DNA of 64,000 bases from Cytophagaceae bacterium (GTDB lineage: Bacteria > Bacteroidota > Bacteroidia > Cytophagales > Cytophagaceae): NCBI GenBank assembly GCA_029237685.1, contig JAQZBV010000026.1, positions 28,726 to 92,725 on the forward strand, given 5' to 3'. The notes under the pieces were generated by a model. The model was not told the DNA's origin. It searched no databases and saw only the letters and a program-made list of their open reading frames with translations. Shown here in pieces: positions 46,022 through 56,480 of the stretch (position 1 is the first letter of the stretch; every line of letters starts with the position of its first letter). The translations under genes and the position numbers were made by a program.

Positions 46022-46062
46022 AAAAAAGGGAGTTCATTTATCATGAACTCCCTTTTTATTGT
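46022..46062 (+). terminator. Intrinsic terminator
   Basis: AAAAAAGGGAGTTCATTTATCATGAACTCCCTTTTTATT. Confidence 0.88.
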
Positions 46063-46082
46063 TTATAATTCAGTTTTGTTGT

Positions 46083-46841
46083 TTATTTCCCCTCTTCTTT
46101 CTCTTTCTCTTCCTTCTTCTCTTCCTTCTTCTCTTCTTTCATTTCTCTTTTTTCTTCCTTTTTTTCCTGACGCTCTTCTTTTTTCATTCGTTTGAAGGCA
46201 CCTTTCAATAGCACCGAATGTTTAGCGGCCTCCATATTGTCACCGAAGCCTTTGGTGGCGTACTTCAGGTTCACTAAAGTTTTATCTAAGTTGTCAGCAA
46301 ATACCGTATCAGAGAATAACTTGCCTACACTTCCTTTACCGTTGCGGATATTTTTGGTGATGACAGCCATGTCAGTAGTGATAGCAGAAGCATTATCAGC
46401 CGTCGTATTCAATTTTGCCATGATCATATCCATATCTGCCGGCTTTATTGTAGCGATGGAGTCACCGTCCTTTATAACTACTCCGCTATCTCCCGGGGTC
46501 AAACTGATGGCCTTGTTGCCCATTAAACCTTCTGAAGAGATAATGGCTTTGGAATCTGTTTTGATAAACTTCTGAATATCTTGTTCAATTTGCATGTCCA
46601 CACGAACCGTAGAATCGGTCATAATGGAAATACCATCTATTGTTCCGACGTTGATGCCTAAAAAGCGAACATTGTTTCCAACCATCAAACCGCTGGCGTC
46701 TTTGAATATACCGGTAATCATAATGGTACGATTAAATAAATGTTGTCTCGCACCGATAAAGTATATGGCGACTAAAAGCAAAACAGATCCTGCTGTGATG
46801 AATATGCCCAACTTGATTTTATTTCCTGTATCGTTTTTCAT
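46083..46841 (-). CDS. MlaD/MCE-domain protein with Lys/Glu-rich tail
   Basis: KLGIFITAGSVLLLVAIYFIGARQHLF...ITGIFKDASGLMVGNNVRFLGINVGTIDGI. Confidence 0.92.
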   Translation of the reverse strand: MKNDTGNKIKLGIFITAGSVLLLVAIYFIGARQHLFNRTIMITGIFKDASGLMVGNNVRFLGINVGTIDGISIMTDSTVRVDMQIEQDIQKFIKTDSKAIISSEGLMGNKAISLTPGDSGVVIKDGDSIATIKPADMDMIMAKLNTTADNASAITTDMAVITKNIRNGKGSVGKLFSDTVFADNLDKTLVNLKYATKGFGDNMEAAKHSVLLKGAFKRMKKEERQEKKEEKREMKEEKKEEKKEEKEKEEGK

Positions 46842-46860
46842 AATTGTATAGTTGTATTTA

Positions 46861-47634
46861 TTATTCAAAAAAAGAACGAACCCATTCGTCTTCTGATTTT
46901 TTCAATTCTTCGTATGTACCTTCCATAGCCACTTCCCCTTCCTTAAGAATGACGATGCGGTTGGCTGTAATTCTCGCGCATTCCATATCGTGTGTGATGA
47001 TAATGGAGGAAGTATTGTACTTCTTCTGCACTTCTAGAATAAGCTTGCTTATTTCCTTTGAAGTAATAGGATCCAAACCAGTAGTAGGTTCGTCGTACAA
47101 CATGATTTGAGGTTTGAGCATCATTGTTCTTGCCAAACCGATTCGTTTGCGCATTCCTCCTGATAATTCAGATGGCATTTTATGAATCGAATCTTCTAAG
47201 CCCACATTTTGCAAGGCTTCCAGCACACGCTTATTCGTTTCTTCGACCGATACATCCTTTTCTCCTCTTAACGGAAACTCGAGGTTTTCACCTACCGTCA
47301 TCGAATCATACAGCGCTGCACTTTGAAATAGAAATCCAATACACTTCCTCATGTCATTGAGTTCGTGTTCTTTGAGCTCCAAAATGTTTTTATCCAGCAC
47401 TTCGATCTCTCCTTCGTCCGGTTGAATCAGTCGCATCATGCATTTGATCAAGACTGATTTTCCGGTACCTGATTTTCCGAGTACAACCAGATTCTCACCT
47501 TTTGCCAAAGTCAAATTGATGTTTTGCAATACATGTTTGTTGCCAAAAGATTTTTTCAATCCTTTGATATCAACAACCGTATTACTGCTTTCAACGTCCT
47601 CTGTAGGATTCTCTATTGTAGTTTTCTCTTCCAT
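46861..47634 (-). CDS. MlaF-like ABC transporter ATP-binding protein
   Basis: GKSGTGKSVLIKCMMRL (Walker A), ELSGGMRKRIGLARTMMLKPQIMLYDEPTTGLDPI. Confidence 0.95.
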   Translation of the reverse strand: MEEKTTIENPTEDVESSNTVVDIKGLKKSFGNKHVLQNINLTLAKGENLVVLGKSGTGKSVLIKCMMRLIQPDEGEIEVLDKNILELKEHELNDMRKCIGFLFQSAALYDSMTVGENLEFPLRGEKDVSVEETNKRVLEALQNVGLEDSIHKMPSELSGGMRKRIGLARTMMLKPQIMLYDEPTTGLDPITSKEISKLILEVQKKYNTSSIIITHDMECARITANRIVILKEGEVAMEGTYEELKKSEDEWVRSFFE

Positions 47635-47638
47635 ATCT

Positions 47639-48475
47639 TTACATAAAAAAGCTAGTGATTTGAACCGCGATCATATCAATGACAAAGATTGACAGCGAAG
47701 CCATGACAACCGCTGAATTGGCCGCTTTACCTACTCCTTCTGTTCCTTGATTGCAATTGTATCCTTTGTAACAACCAATGATACCCACCGCTTGTCCGAA
47801 GAAAAACGATTTGATCAAAGCTGGAAAGAGATCAATAAAATCAAGGCTGTTGAATACTTGTAAAAAGTATAAAGAGAAACTGGTATCGCCCTTAATGTTT
47901 ACTCCCGCAAATCCTCCCAATAAACCTATCGCATCTGCGAATATGGTTAACAAAGGGATCATAAAGGTGCAAGCCAATACGCGTGTCACTACGATATAAT
48001 TAAAGGGATTGATTCCAGAAACCTCCATGGCATCAATCTGTTCCGTTACTTTCATCGAAGCCAGTTCAGCTCCTATACTAGAGCCTACTTTACCCGCGCA
48101 AATCACAGCCGTAATGACAGGACCTATTTCACGGACAATAGAAATAGCCACCATCGCGGGCAGCCAGGCTTCCGCACCGAAGACCGCTAAGGTAGGTCGG
48201 GATTGTATGGTGAGTACAAGTCCCATGATGAATCCCGTAATACCAACCAATCCCAACGATTTAAAACCGATCAAATAACACTGTCTTAGAAATTCGTTAA
48301 ATTCATAGGGCGGTCGAAAGGCTTCTTTGAAAAACCGAAGGGTGAATGTAGCAAGAGCACCCATGTCCGCAAAAAACGAAGTCAATGTATACCCTTCACG
48401 ATTATTTACCACTTCACAAATGGTCTGTGCATCTTTCGTTTCTTTGTTTTTCTCTTTATCGATCGTATCGACCAT
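47639..48475 (-). CDS. MlaE-like ABC transporter permease
   Basis: IGFKSLGLVGITGFIMGLVLTIQSRPTLAVFGAEAWLPAMVAISIVREIGPVITAVICAGKVGSSIGAELASMKVTEQIDAMEVSGINPFNYIVVTRVLA. Confidence 0.95.
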   Translation of the reverse strand: MVDTIDKEKNKETKDAQTICEVVNNREGYTLTSFFADMGALATFTLRFFKEAFRPPYEFNEFLRQCYLIGFKSLGLVGITGFIMGLVLTIQSRPTLAVFGAEAWLPAMVAISIVREIGPVITAVICAGKVGSSIGAELASMKVTEQIDAMEVSGINPFNYIVVTRVLACTFMIPLLTIFADAIGLLGGFAGVNIKGDTSFSLYFLQVFNSLDFIDLFPALIKSFFFGQAVGIIGCYKGYNCNQGTEGVGKAANSAVVMASLSIFVIDMIAVQITSFFM

Positions 48476-48538
48476 GGCACATAAAAATTAGATTTTGAAT
48501 TAAAAACAGAGGGTAATATCTCTAAAACCCTCGATGTA

Positions 48539-48898
48539 TTATTTTCTAGGACGATCGTACTTGCAGCACTCTGGTAATCTTCTATATTTTCTATTCGGTG
48601 CATCTACTGTTTCGGTATCATGTCCTACAGCAGCAATGTTTTCATTGATCTTTTGCAACGACACTCCTTCTTCATCGTAAACCACTGTTAGCATTTTGGT
48701 TTCGAGATTCCAAACTGCACTTTTCACATGTTTATCTTCCATCGCAGCATCTTGTATACGCTCTATGCACATGGGACAATTGCCATATACTTTAAACGTA
48801 GCCGTTTTCTCGTGCTCTACAATAGAAGCAAAAGCCGTGGAGAAAAAAGCAAGAAATAGTAAAACAGCGAGCGAGCGTAGCGTTGAATTTTTCATCAT
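48539..48898 (-). CDS. Secreted heavy-metal-associated (HMA) domain protein
   Basis: Signal peptide + FKVYGNCPMCIERIQDAAMEDKHVKSAVWNLETKMLTVVYDE (CPMC metal site). Confidence 0.88.
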   Translation of the reverse strand: MMKNSTLRSLAVLLFLAFFSTAFASIVEHEKTATFKVYGNCPMCIERIQDAAMEDKHVKSAVWNLETKMLTVVYDEEGVSLQKINENIAAVGHDTETVDAPNRKYRRLPECCKYDRPRK

Positions 48899-49174
48899 GA
48901 TCTTTAGTTTATTTCAATCGAGAATGTGTTAAAATAATGCCACAGCTATGGAGATTTAAAAAGAATACATCCACATGAAAATAATTGGCGCTATTACTAT
49001 GTAAATGAGAAAAATAAGCCAGACAAAGTAGTTTCTGTTATTTTACTTCGGGTGAACGAACCACTGGATAAATTACCCCAATTAAAATATATGAGTAAAA
49101 GTATTCTCACTATTCCCCAGTTTTAACACCTGAATAAATACTATCTTCGCAAAATAAGGTTCACAAAGCATGGC

Positions 49175-50518
49175 ATGATGATATCCAAACGTTCACCGGA
49201 AGAAGAATACATTATTAGTGAAAGTCCGGAAATCTGTGTAGGAGAAAATACCGGTTGGATCAAACAGGTAGCACGCGCTTTTCCTGCTCTGCAGAATAAA
49301 AGTTACAGAGCTTATTTTTCAGGACAATTAATTTCGCTCATCGGTACCTGGTTGCAGATCGTGTCACAAGGTTGGCTGGTGTTGCAACTGACCAATTCTG
49401 CCTTGCAAATTGGTCTCATCGCCGCTTTGTCCACCCTGCCCTCTTTATTTCTTACACTTTTTGGCGGTGTGATTGTCGATCAATTTCCGAAACAGAAAAT
49501 CCTGCTCGCTACGCAAGCGGCCTCTATGCTGCTTGCCTTTACGCTGGGTATACTGACTTTAACCGGAGAAGTGACGGTATGGATGATTGGGATTACCGCT
49601 TTCTTACTAGGCATCGTCACCGCTATTGATTCACCGGCAAGACAAGCTTTTATTTCTGAGATTGTCACCAAAGAACAATTGCCATCGGCCATCGCATTGA
49701 ACTCAGGCATCTTCAATGCAGCCCGTGTGATAGGCCCTAGCATAGCAGGATTACTAATCGCCTTGATAGGCACGGGAGGTGCGTTTATCGTGAATGGGTT
49801 CAGTTATATCGCAGTGCTTATTGCCTTGTTGTGGATGAAGGTACAATTTCCCACCGAACGCAGAAAGCTTCACGCCATTCGCGCCATCAAAGAAGGTCTT
49901 ACCTATTCCTTTACACATCCGATTATACGCACGCTAATTATCTTTACTGGTGTATCTTCGGTGTTTGGCTGGTCCTATACTACTCTTATGCCGTTGATTG
50001 CACAAAACACCTTTCACCTTGGTGCGGCGGGGTTAGGCTACCTATACGCAGCAAGCGGCCTGGGGTCTTTGCTGGCTACCCTATTGATCGCTACCTTTTC
50101 AAAGAAAATATCACCCGAGATCTTCATTCTGGGGGGCAGTATACTCTTTGCCATCAGTCTGATTTTATTCAGCTATACTTCACATCTGCTGATGGGGTTA
50201 ATTTTATTGTTCCTGACTGGACTAGGTTTGCTGTCTCAGTTTGCCATGATGAACACCGTCATTCAAAGTTTAGTGAGCAGTGAATTAAGAGGGCGTGTGA
50301 TCAGCATCTACATCCTGATGTTTATTGGTCTTACACCGATTGGTAATATTGGCGCCGGCTGGCTGGCAGAACATATTGGGACAGGAGCAACCATGAGAAC
50401 AGGCGCCCTGGTCATATTGATTTTTAGTAGCGTCATACTTTACTACCGCAACAAAATCAGGACAGCCTATGATGCCTATAAAAAGAAAATAGAAAAGCCG
50501 GATTACACGACTGGCTAA
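49175..50518 (+). CDS. MFS transporter (EntS-like)
   Basis: FPALQNKSYRAYFSGQLISLIGTWLQIVSQGWLVLQLTNSALQIGLIAALSTLPSLFLTLFGGVIVDQFPKQKIL. Confidence 0.94.
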   Translation: MMISKRSPEEEYIISESPEICVGENTGWIKQVARAFPALQNKSYRAYFSGQLISLIGTWLQIVSQGWLVLQLTNSALQIGLIAALSTLPSLFLTLFGGVIVDQFPKQKILLATQAASMLLAFTLGILTLTGEVTVWMIGITAFLLGIVTAIDSPARQAFISEIVTKEQLPSAIALNSGIFNAARVIGPSIAGLLIALIGTGGAFIVNGFSYIAVLIALLWMKVQFPTERRKLHAIRAIKEGLTYSFTHPIIRTLIIFTGVSSVFGWSYTTLMPLIAQNTFHLGAAGLGYLYAASGLGSLLATLLIATFSKKISPEIFILGGSILFAISLILFSYTSHLLMGLILLFLTGLGLLSQFAMMNTVIQSLVSSELRGRVISIYILMFIGLTPIGNIGAGWLAEHIGTGATMRTGALVILIFSSVILYYRNKIRTAYDAYKKKIEKPDYTTG

Positions 50519-50710
50519 GAATAATACAAATACAGACTATTCCATCTTTTTACCAAGACGGTAATAAGCATTGCATCACAGATAACAAAAACAAAATCAA
50601 TACCTTATATTTATATCATATCAAAAAAAAGAAGCAACAACAATCATTATTTTTAAGTATATTCAACTGTATTTTAGCAATATTTTAGATCTACCTTTTT
50701 ATTTACTTTT

Positions 50711-51538
50711 ATGGCCAAACCTAAGTCGGATGATTCGCTGTCTATACCAGAAACCATCCAATCGCTGACGCAGTTTTTCTTTCCGGCTGCTGCCGAAGAC
50801 AAAAAAGAAGAACCGGCCGCGGATTTCAATTTTGCCGAACTCAATAATTTTTATGACAATTCTCCTTCTGTAGCCTTTATATACAATCATAAATCCACTA
50901 CTTACGATTATTTCAGTCCGAATATTAAAAAAGTAATGGGCTATGAAAATACAGATTTTCAAAACGGCGGATTAAAATTTTCTATGTCCCTTGTACATCC
51001 TGACCACGTGAAAGTTTACAACCGCCATGTGTTGCCCTTGATGTTCAAGTATTATTCCATCTATGCTTTTAAAGGAAAAGTAAAAAACCTCGTCTTCTCC
51101 TACACCTTCCGCATCAAACGCAACGACGGTGAATACATATGGGCCTTGCATTACATGAACAGTATACGCGTGAGCAAATGGGGACTTCCCATACTTACTT
51201 TGGTAAATATTACCGACATCACCTCTCTTAAAAAGGACGACGGTATTGATTTCTCTGTTTCTGTAAAAGAAGATAACGCCATTACCAAAACAATCTTATC
51301 GCGTGTTTTCCCATCAAAAAACAGTACACTTCATTTTTCAGGACGCGAAATTGAAATACTTTCTTTAATGGCACAAGGTAAACGGAGCAAAGAAATAGCG
51401 GAAGAGCTTTGCATCAGCAAACATACCGTGAGCACCCATCGCAAAAACATGATGGAGAAATCACGCGTAAAGAACAGCTATGAGTTGATACATCTGGCAA
51501 GGACAAAAGGAATCATTACTGAAACCAAAATGGTTTGA
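50711..51538 (+). CDS. LuxR-type regulator with PAS-like sensor region
   Basis: FHFSGREIEILSLMAQGKRSKEIAEELCISKHTVSTHRKNMMEKSRVKNSYELI-like HTH; PAS-like YTFRIKRNDGEYIWALHYM. Confidence 0.92.
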   Translation: MAKPKSDDSLSIPETIQSLTQFFFPAAAEDKKEEPAADFNFAELNNFYDNSPSVAFIYNHKSTTYDYFSPNIKKVMGYENTDFQNGGLKFSMSLVHPDHVKVYNRHVLPLMFKYYSIYAFKGKVKNLVFSYTFRIKRNDGEYIWALHYMNSIRVSKWGLPILTLVNITDITSLKKDDGIDFSVSVKEDNAITKTILSRVFPSKNSTLHFSGREIEILSLMAQGKRSKEIAEELCISKHTVSTHRKNMMEKSRVKNSYELIHLARTKGIITETKMV

Positions 51539-51743
51539 TGTGACTATATATAATTTGAATTACCCATTAAAAATAATTGGATGATACCCTCCGTAAAGCA
51601 TTCAATGGTTAAAGTGTTGTTGGGCCATATAAAAGCTTTCCACAACGAGATAAAATAATCCATCCAAACACCAACCTTATTTAAAGGATACCGTTTGTTA
51701 ACAAAATACGAGTACAACTTTTCTGACCTATATTTTTGCTTTC

Positions 51744-53276
51744 ATGCAGCATAATGAACAAAGACTGATAGAAGAGAACCAAAAACTTTTAGAGGAAATA
51801 CAGCGTTTGCAACGTGCATTGAATGAGAATATATACGAGACACTCTTTCATGCCTCCCCAGACATCATCATTCAGGTTGATCCATCTTATAAGATTATTG
51901 TTCTTCACATGCCTGAAGTTCCACGTGAACGATTGGAAGCCATGAAAGGTACTGATCTTTTTAGTGTGACTCCCCTTTCAGTGCATGGTCAGATGCGTAA
52001 TGCACTGGAAAAAGTATTTCAACAAGGAGAAACCCTTCACTACGAATCAGAGGCGGAAGCCCTCGGCGAATACCGCCACTACCTCAATTACCTCACTCCG
52101 TTAAAAGATGAAAACGGTAAAACTTACTCTGCATATTTTATCAGCAGAGAAATTACCGCGCAAAAAGTTTCGGAAAAACTAAGGAGAGAAAGTGACAAAA
52201 AACTGATGGCACTCTTTGGGAGCTCACAGCATTTGCACATCCTGATGGATAAAAATCAAAAGCTTTTGTGGTTTAATCAAAAAGCAACAGAGACTGCTTT
52301 ATTCCTTTTTAACAGAGAGCTGGTAGTAGGAAAATCAATGCTTGATTACCTGCAAGGCGAATACCAAGATAGTTTTGCGGCCTACTTCACCAGAGCCATC
52401 GCCGGAGAAATTGTGGTCTTTCCAAGGCACTATATCATTGACGATAATCAGCATTTTTACTTAGAGATGATGCTTCAATGCATTTATGAGGACGAAGCGA
52501 AAACCAACATGATTGGCATTTCCCTTGTCGGCGTAGAAACTACGGATCGAAGAGCCAATGAAGCGAAACTGGAAAGAATCAATAAAGAATTGATTCTGCA
52601 CAACCAACAACTCAACCAATACTCGTTTGTCATTTCGCACAACTTAAGAGGGCCGATCGTTACGTTATTGGGACTGATTAATCTCTTCGAACAAAAATCA
52701 ACAGACGAAGCGTTTAAGAATGAAATCATCCATCACATCAAAAAATCAACCCTTCATCTCGACAGCATCATACTGGATCTGAACATGATTCTATCTCAAT
52801 CCGACGGAAGAGAAACGATGCGCAGCGAAGTCTATTTATCCAACGAATTGCAGATGGTAAAAGACTTACTCAAAAGTCAGATTGATTTTGCAGAAGCACA
52901 AATACATATGGACTTTCATGAAATCAATTCACTGTACTCTGTCAGAAGTTATATACAAAGTATCTTCATGAACCTGGTATCTAATTCGCTCAAATACAAA
53001 AGACCTCATGTTCCGGCCATTATACATATCAGGAGTAGTATATCTGACAACAACATGTTGCGTATTGATATTCAAGACAACGGCATTGGTCTAAACCTAG
53101 AGAAACATAGCGATTCGCTATTTGGCTTCTATAAGCGTTTCCACACCCACGTCGACGGAAAGGGATTGGGATTGCACCTCATTAAAACACAAGTGGATTT
53201 ATTGGGGGGAAAAATTGAAGTAAAAAGCATCGTGAATGAAGGAACCACTTTTTCTGTTTACCTTCCGATACGATAA
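51744..53276 (+). CDS. PAS-domain sensor histidine kinase
   Basis: PAS repeats; YSFVISHNLRGPIVTLLGLINLF; DIQDNGIGLNLEKHSDSLFGFYKRFHTHVDGKGLGLHLIKTQV. Confidence 0.93.
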   Translation: MQHNEQRLIEENQKLLEEIQRLQRALNENIYETLFHASPDIIIQVDPSYKIIVLHMPEVPRERLEAMKGTDLFSVTPLSVHGQMRNALEKVFQQGETLHYESEAEALGEYRHYLNYLTPLKDENGKTYSAYFISREITAQKVSEKLRRESDKKLMALFGSSQHLHILMDKNQKLLWFNQKATETALFLFNRELVVGKSMLDYLQGEYQDSFAAYFTRAIAGEIVVFPRHYIIDDNQHFYLEMMLQCIYEDEAKTNMIGISLVGVETTDRRANEAKLERINKELILHNQQLNQYSFVISHNLRGPIVTLLGLINLFEQKSTDEAFKNEIIHHIKKSTLHLDSIILDLNMILSQSDGRETMRSEVYLSNELQMVKDLLKSQIDFAEAQIHMDFHEINSLYSVRSYIQSIFMNLVSNSLKYKRPHVPAIIHIRSSISDNNMLRIDIQDNGIGLNLEKHSDSLFGFYKRFHTHVDGKGLGLHLIKTQVDLLGGKIEVKSIVNEGTTFSVYLPIR

Positions 53277-53506
53277 TGAGTGATAACGACAACAGGATGG
53301 ATCCCGCTATACTGACGCAATTAGTCAGTGTAAAAATGCCTTTTGGAAAATACAAAGACGTGTTGCTGTGTGACCTGCCGGTCCATTACCTGGAATGGTT
53401 TCAAAGCAAAGGTTTTCCTCCGGGCAAGCTGGGCATGCAGCTGGCAACGATCTATGAGATTAAGATCAATGGATTGACGCATTTGTTGAGGCCGTTGAAA
53501 CGATAA
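53276..53506 (+). CDS. DUF3820-family protein
   Basis: VKMPFGKYKDVLLCDLPVHYLEWFQSKGFPPGKLGMQLATIYEIKINGLTHLLRPLK; ATGA overlap with preceding kinase. Confidence 0.9.
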   Translation: MSDNDNRMDPAILTQLVSVKMPFGKYKDVLLCDLPVHYLEWFQSKGFPPGKLGMQLATIYEIKINGLTHLLRPLKR

Positions 53507-53539
53507 CATCAATAACAATAAACAAAAAGGGGGATAACA

Positions 53540-53573
53540 AATGAATTTCGTTATCCCCCTTTTGTATGTAATA
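53540..53573. terminator. Intrinsic terminator between convergent genes
   Basis: GGGGGATAACAAATGAATTTCGTTATCCCCCTTTT. Confidence 0.88.
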
Positions 53574-53580
53574 GTATACG

Positions 53581-56253
53581 CTACTGTTTGATCAGCTTCA
53601 GGTTAAAGGTTTCATTAGCCGTAAATACTTTTACAACATAAACGCCTGAAACAAAATTTTCTCCTATTATTTCAACTCCTTCAGATGCTTCTAATGTACC
53701 TGCCGCAACGACAGCACCTCTTACATCAAACACCTGGTATTGAGCGGCAGTTTCTGCATGCCATTCCATACTGAAATCATGGGAAGACGGGTTAGGATAA
53801 ATAGAAATCAGATGTAACCCATTTTCAGGATATACCACCACAATGGTGCTGCTTGAAAATTTCCCGTCTACATCATACTGTACTACTTTATAGTATGTTT
53901 TCACATGGACAGCATACTGGTCATCGAAGTCATATACTCTATAGCCGTTGTAGTCCCCCTTTGAAGGCACACTACCTACCGCGGTGAAGTTTATTCCATC
54001 CAAAGATCTTTGGACGTCAAAACGTGAATTATTTTCTTCCTTTGCCAAATCCCATTTCACTTTTACAATATTCCCGACCTTCTTAGCTTCAAGAGATAGC
54101 CACTCAACAGGTAAAGAACAGGTCACAGAATAACAGGCAGGAGTCGCACAAGTACCGGTTGCGGTATAAGTAAAGGCATCGTATACCAAACTGGCTATTG
54201 AAACAGTATTGGGAGATGGACCGCTATTGTAGGCGATTTCACCAGGAACCAAGGCCCCATTCCATACACCATATTGTAACTGATCACTACCAGGAGTACT
54301 GATTGTAATGGTATAACCTGTGCCTCTTAACAAGGATGTATTCACGTTTACAGGAAAGCTTACTCCACCTCCTACAGCTCCGGTACTTGCTGTATTCGTA
54401 TACACTACAGTTGCTCCCTGTCTGATGGTTACGGTAAGCGAATAAGTACCCGCAAATCGGAAGGCTGTTCTGAATGATCTCAACACCAATCGATCGGCAA
54501 GTACATCGAAAGTAGGAGAAGTATAAGGAGCCACGTTCGCAGCACTTCCTAAAGCATTACTCCCTGCTATAGTTCTGTTAAGAGAAGACACTACAGTTGG
54601 CGCACTGGAAGCTACGCTCACACAAATGCTGCTCGGTGCAGAACCATCTGAACCTAAAGCGTAAGTTACCGGGGTCCCTGTTCCAATGATGTTAGCATCG
54701 GACACAGAGTTTTTATACCAAATATAATTCGGTTCATCTGGATCGACGAGCGGATTATCCAATATTAAATTAGGGGCAGAACAAGTCACTGTTCCGGAAG
54801 GTGTTTTTAATGCTTCGATTTCAAAGGTCATCGTTTCAGTATAAGTTCTACCGCAAATGTCATTGAAAGTAAGCGTCACTGTTTTGGTACCAAAAGTAGA
54901 AAAACTAACAGAAGGGCTGGCACTTGTAGAAGATGCGCCTCCCGGAGTAAACGTTTGTCCGCCTCCGGTAGCGGTCCAGCTTATCGTAGCAGCATTGATA
55001 GATCCTGTGAAGGAAAAGCTAAGTGGTATGGCCGTGTTCACACAAAAGCCTCCATCACCGGGATTCACCACCAGAGTACCTACAATAAGATTTTTAGGAA
55101 AGGTAGGTAAACCTCTGAAGCTAAAACCAGTATTTCCTCCTGTGGAAGTAACACCTGAAAGCAGCACGGCATTTTGCGTATAAGTTGCACCGGCTGCACC
55201 TGGGTTATTGATGGCATCCAGGTAACTCGGAGGTATTGTAGGACTTGCATTTTTAACCGCCATGTATATTTTACCATCCGGAGCCGATTGCAACTCACCT
55301 GCTTCTTTACCTGCTGTTACCGTACCAAATACGGCTGTGGTATTAGCCACAATATCATGACGGTATAAAAGTCCACCCGATAAATTCGTGATGTATAAAT
55401 AAGCATCGTTGGAAGAAAACTCGATGCCATAACTTCCTGAGTTACCTCCTGCGCTGGCTACCGTAATCCTTCTTGCCGTATTAGTTACCACTTGACCCGT
55501 TGCCGCATCAAAATCGACCATATCAACATGACCGTTTAGATAGGTAAAAGCTAATCTGTTTTGACAAGTGTTTGCTTTGATAGAACCAATGGTAGAACCG
55601 TAAGCCGTATTTGTAAATCCGGCAGGACCTGATAGTGTGCTGGTCACAGGCGTAGCATTGACCACACCCGTGTTGGTTACTTCAAAAGTACGTACCACAC
55701 CTGTACCGCCATTATCACGCACCACTACCCAAAAGGCAGAACCTGCTTTCGTACTTCCTATGATCGATAATCCTTCACCGGCAACACCGCCTGCTACTAA
55801 ATTCGTTACACTGGAAAGTGTAAAAGGGCTTACACCAGGAGAGCCTGTTCCTGTCACGGTATAATAACTCAAACCGGGGCTTCCGTTATCACCAGAGGTA
55901 AATACCAACCATTGATTATTAGTACCTGGCTTAGGCATAATGACCGCCGATTGGGTAGAAGACTGTCCGCCATTCATTCCTGTTCCAAAGGCCACATTGG
56001 TTGAGGCATCCCAGATGGAAACGCCGTTGGTATAGAATAAGGGATTGCCGTTCGCATCACTGATGGATGAACTGCCTTCTTCTGTTAACATGGGTATATA
56101 AGTAGATACGACCGGACTTCCCGATGTAAAATCGATACGGATACCAGTATTAGGAAAACCACCGGATGAACCGAAGTACCAGTTGTTAGTTTCCTGCGAC
56201 CGGAGAGCAGCAGGTAAAGAAAGGATCAGTGAAAAGATCACACCTTGTAGCAA
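53581..56253 (-). CDS. Large secreted T9SS-sorted protein (T9SS type A C-terminal domain)
   Basis: N-terminal NNWYFGSSGGFPNTGIRIDFTSG...; PKD-like segment; C-terminal LPVEWLSLEAKKVGNIVKVKWDLAKEENNSRFDVQRSLDGINF...LHLISIYPNPSSHDFSMEW...FNLKLIKQ; start codon TTG or uncertain. Confidence 0.88.
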   Translation of the reverse strand: MLQGVIFSLILSLPAALRSQETNNWYFGSSGGFPNTGIRIDFTSGSPVVSTYIPMLTEEGSSSISDANGNPLFYTNGVSIWDASTNVAFGTGMNGGQSSTQSAVIMPKPGTNNQWLVFTSGDNGSPGLSYYTVTGTGSPGVSPFTLSSVTNLVAGGVAGEGLSIIGSTKAGSAFWVVVRDNGGTGVVRTFEVTNTGVVNATPVTSTLSGPAGFTNTAYGSTIGSIKANTCQNRLAFTYLNGHVDMVDFDAATGQVVTNTARRITVASAGGNSGSYGIEFSSNDAYLYITNLSGGLLYRHDIVANTTAVFGTVTAGKEAGELQSAPDGKIYMAVKNASPTIPPSYLDAINNPGAAGATYTQNAVLLSGVTSTGGNTGFSFRGLPTFPKNLIVGTLVVNPGDGGFCVNTAIPLSFSFTGSINAATISWTATGGGQTFTPGGASSTSASPSVSFSTFGTKTVTLTFNDICGRTYTETMTFEIEALKTPSGTVTCSAPNLILDNPLVDPDEPNYIWYKNSVSDANIIGTGTPVTYALGSDGSAPSSICVSVASSAPTVVSSLNRTIAGSNALGSAANVAPYTSPTFDVLADRLVLRSFRTAFRFAGTYSLTVTIRQGATVVYTNTASTGAVGGGVSFPVNVNTSLLRGTGYTITISTPGSDQLQYGVWNGALVPGEIAYNSGPSPNTVSIASLVYDAFTYTATGTCATPACYSVTCSLPVEWLSLEAKKVGNIVKVKWDLAKEENNSRFDVQRSLDGINFTAVGSVPSKGDYNGYRVYDFDDQYAVHVKTYYKVVQYDVDGKFSSSTIVVVYPENGLHLISIYPNPSSHDFSMEWHAETAAQYQVFDVRGAVVAAGTLEASEGVEIIGENFVSGVYVVKVFTANETFNLKLIKQ

Positions 56254-56346
56254 ATATTATAACTAAAAAAAGACAAAAACAATAGTTTCAACAAATACCA
56301 TCCCATTAAATCTCATGTATATAAATCAAAAAAACGACAAAATATT

Positions 56347-56434
56347 AGATGGGTATTGAGTTGCAACTGCCAAGAAAGGTCTATTAAATCAAGATCATGG
56401 CTTAACGCATTTATTGAGGCTGTTAAAGTAATAG
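56347..56434 (+). pseudogene. Degraded fragment of a DUF3820 gene
   Basis: ATGGGTATTGAGTTGCAACTG...AAGATCATGGCTTAACGCATTTATTGAGGCTGTTAAA parallels the 3' end of 53276-53506 (CTGGGCATGCAGCTGGCAAC...AAGATCAATGGATTGACGCATTTGTTGAGGCCGTTGAAA). Confidence 0.7.
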
Positions 56435-56480
56435 AAAGAAATATTATCTCATTAGAAGTATTGGCAATTTCTATCTTAAT

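Noticed and set aside
49831-50283. 150-aa plus-strand ORF
   Set aside because: Out-of-frame overlap within the MFS gene.
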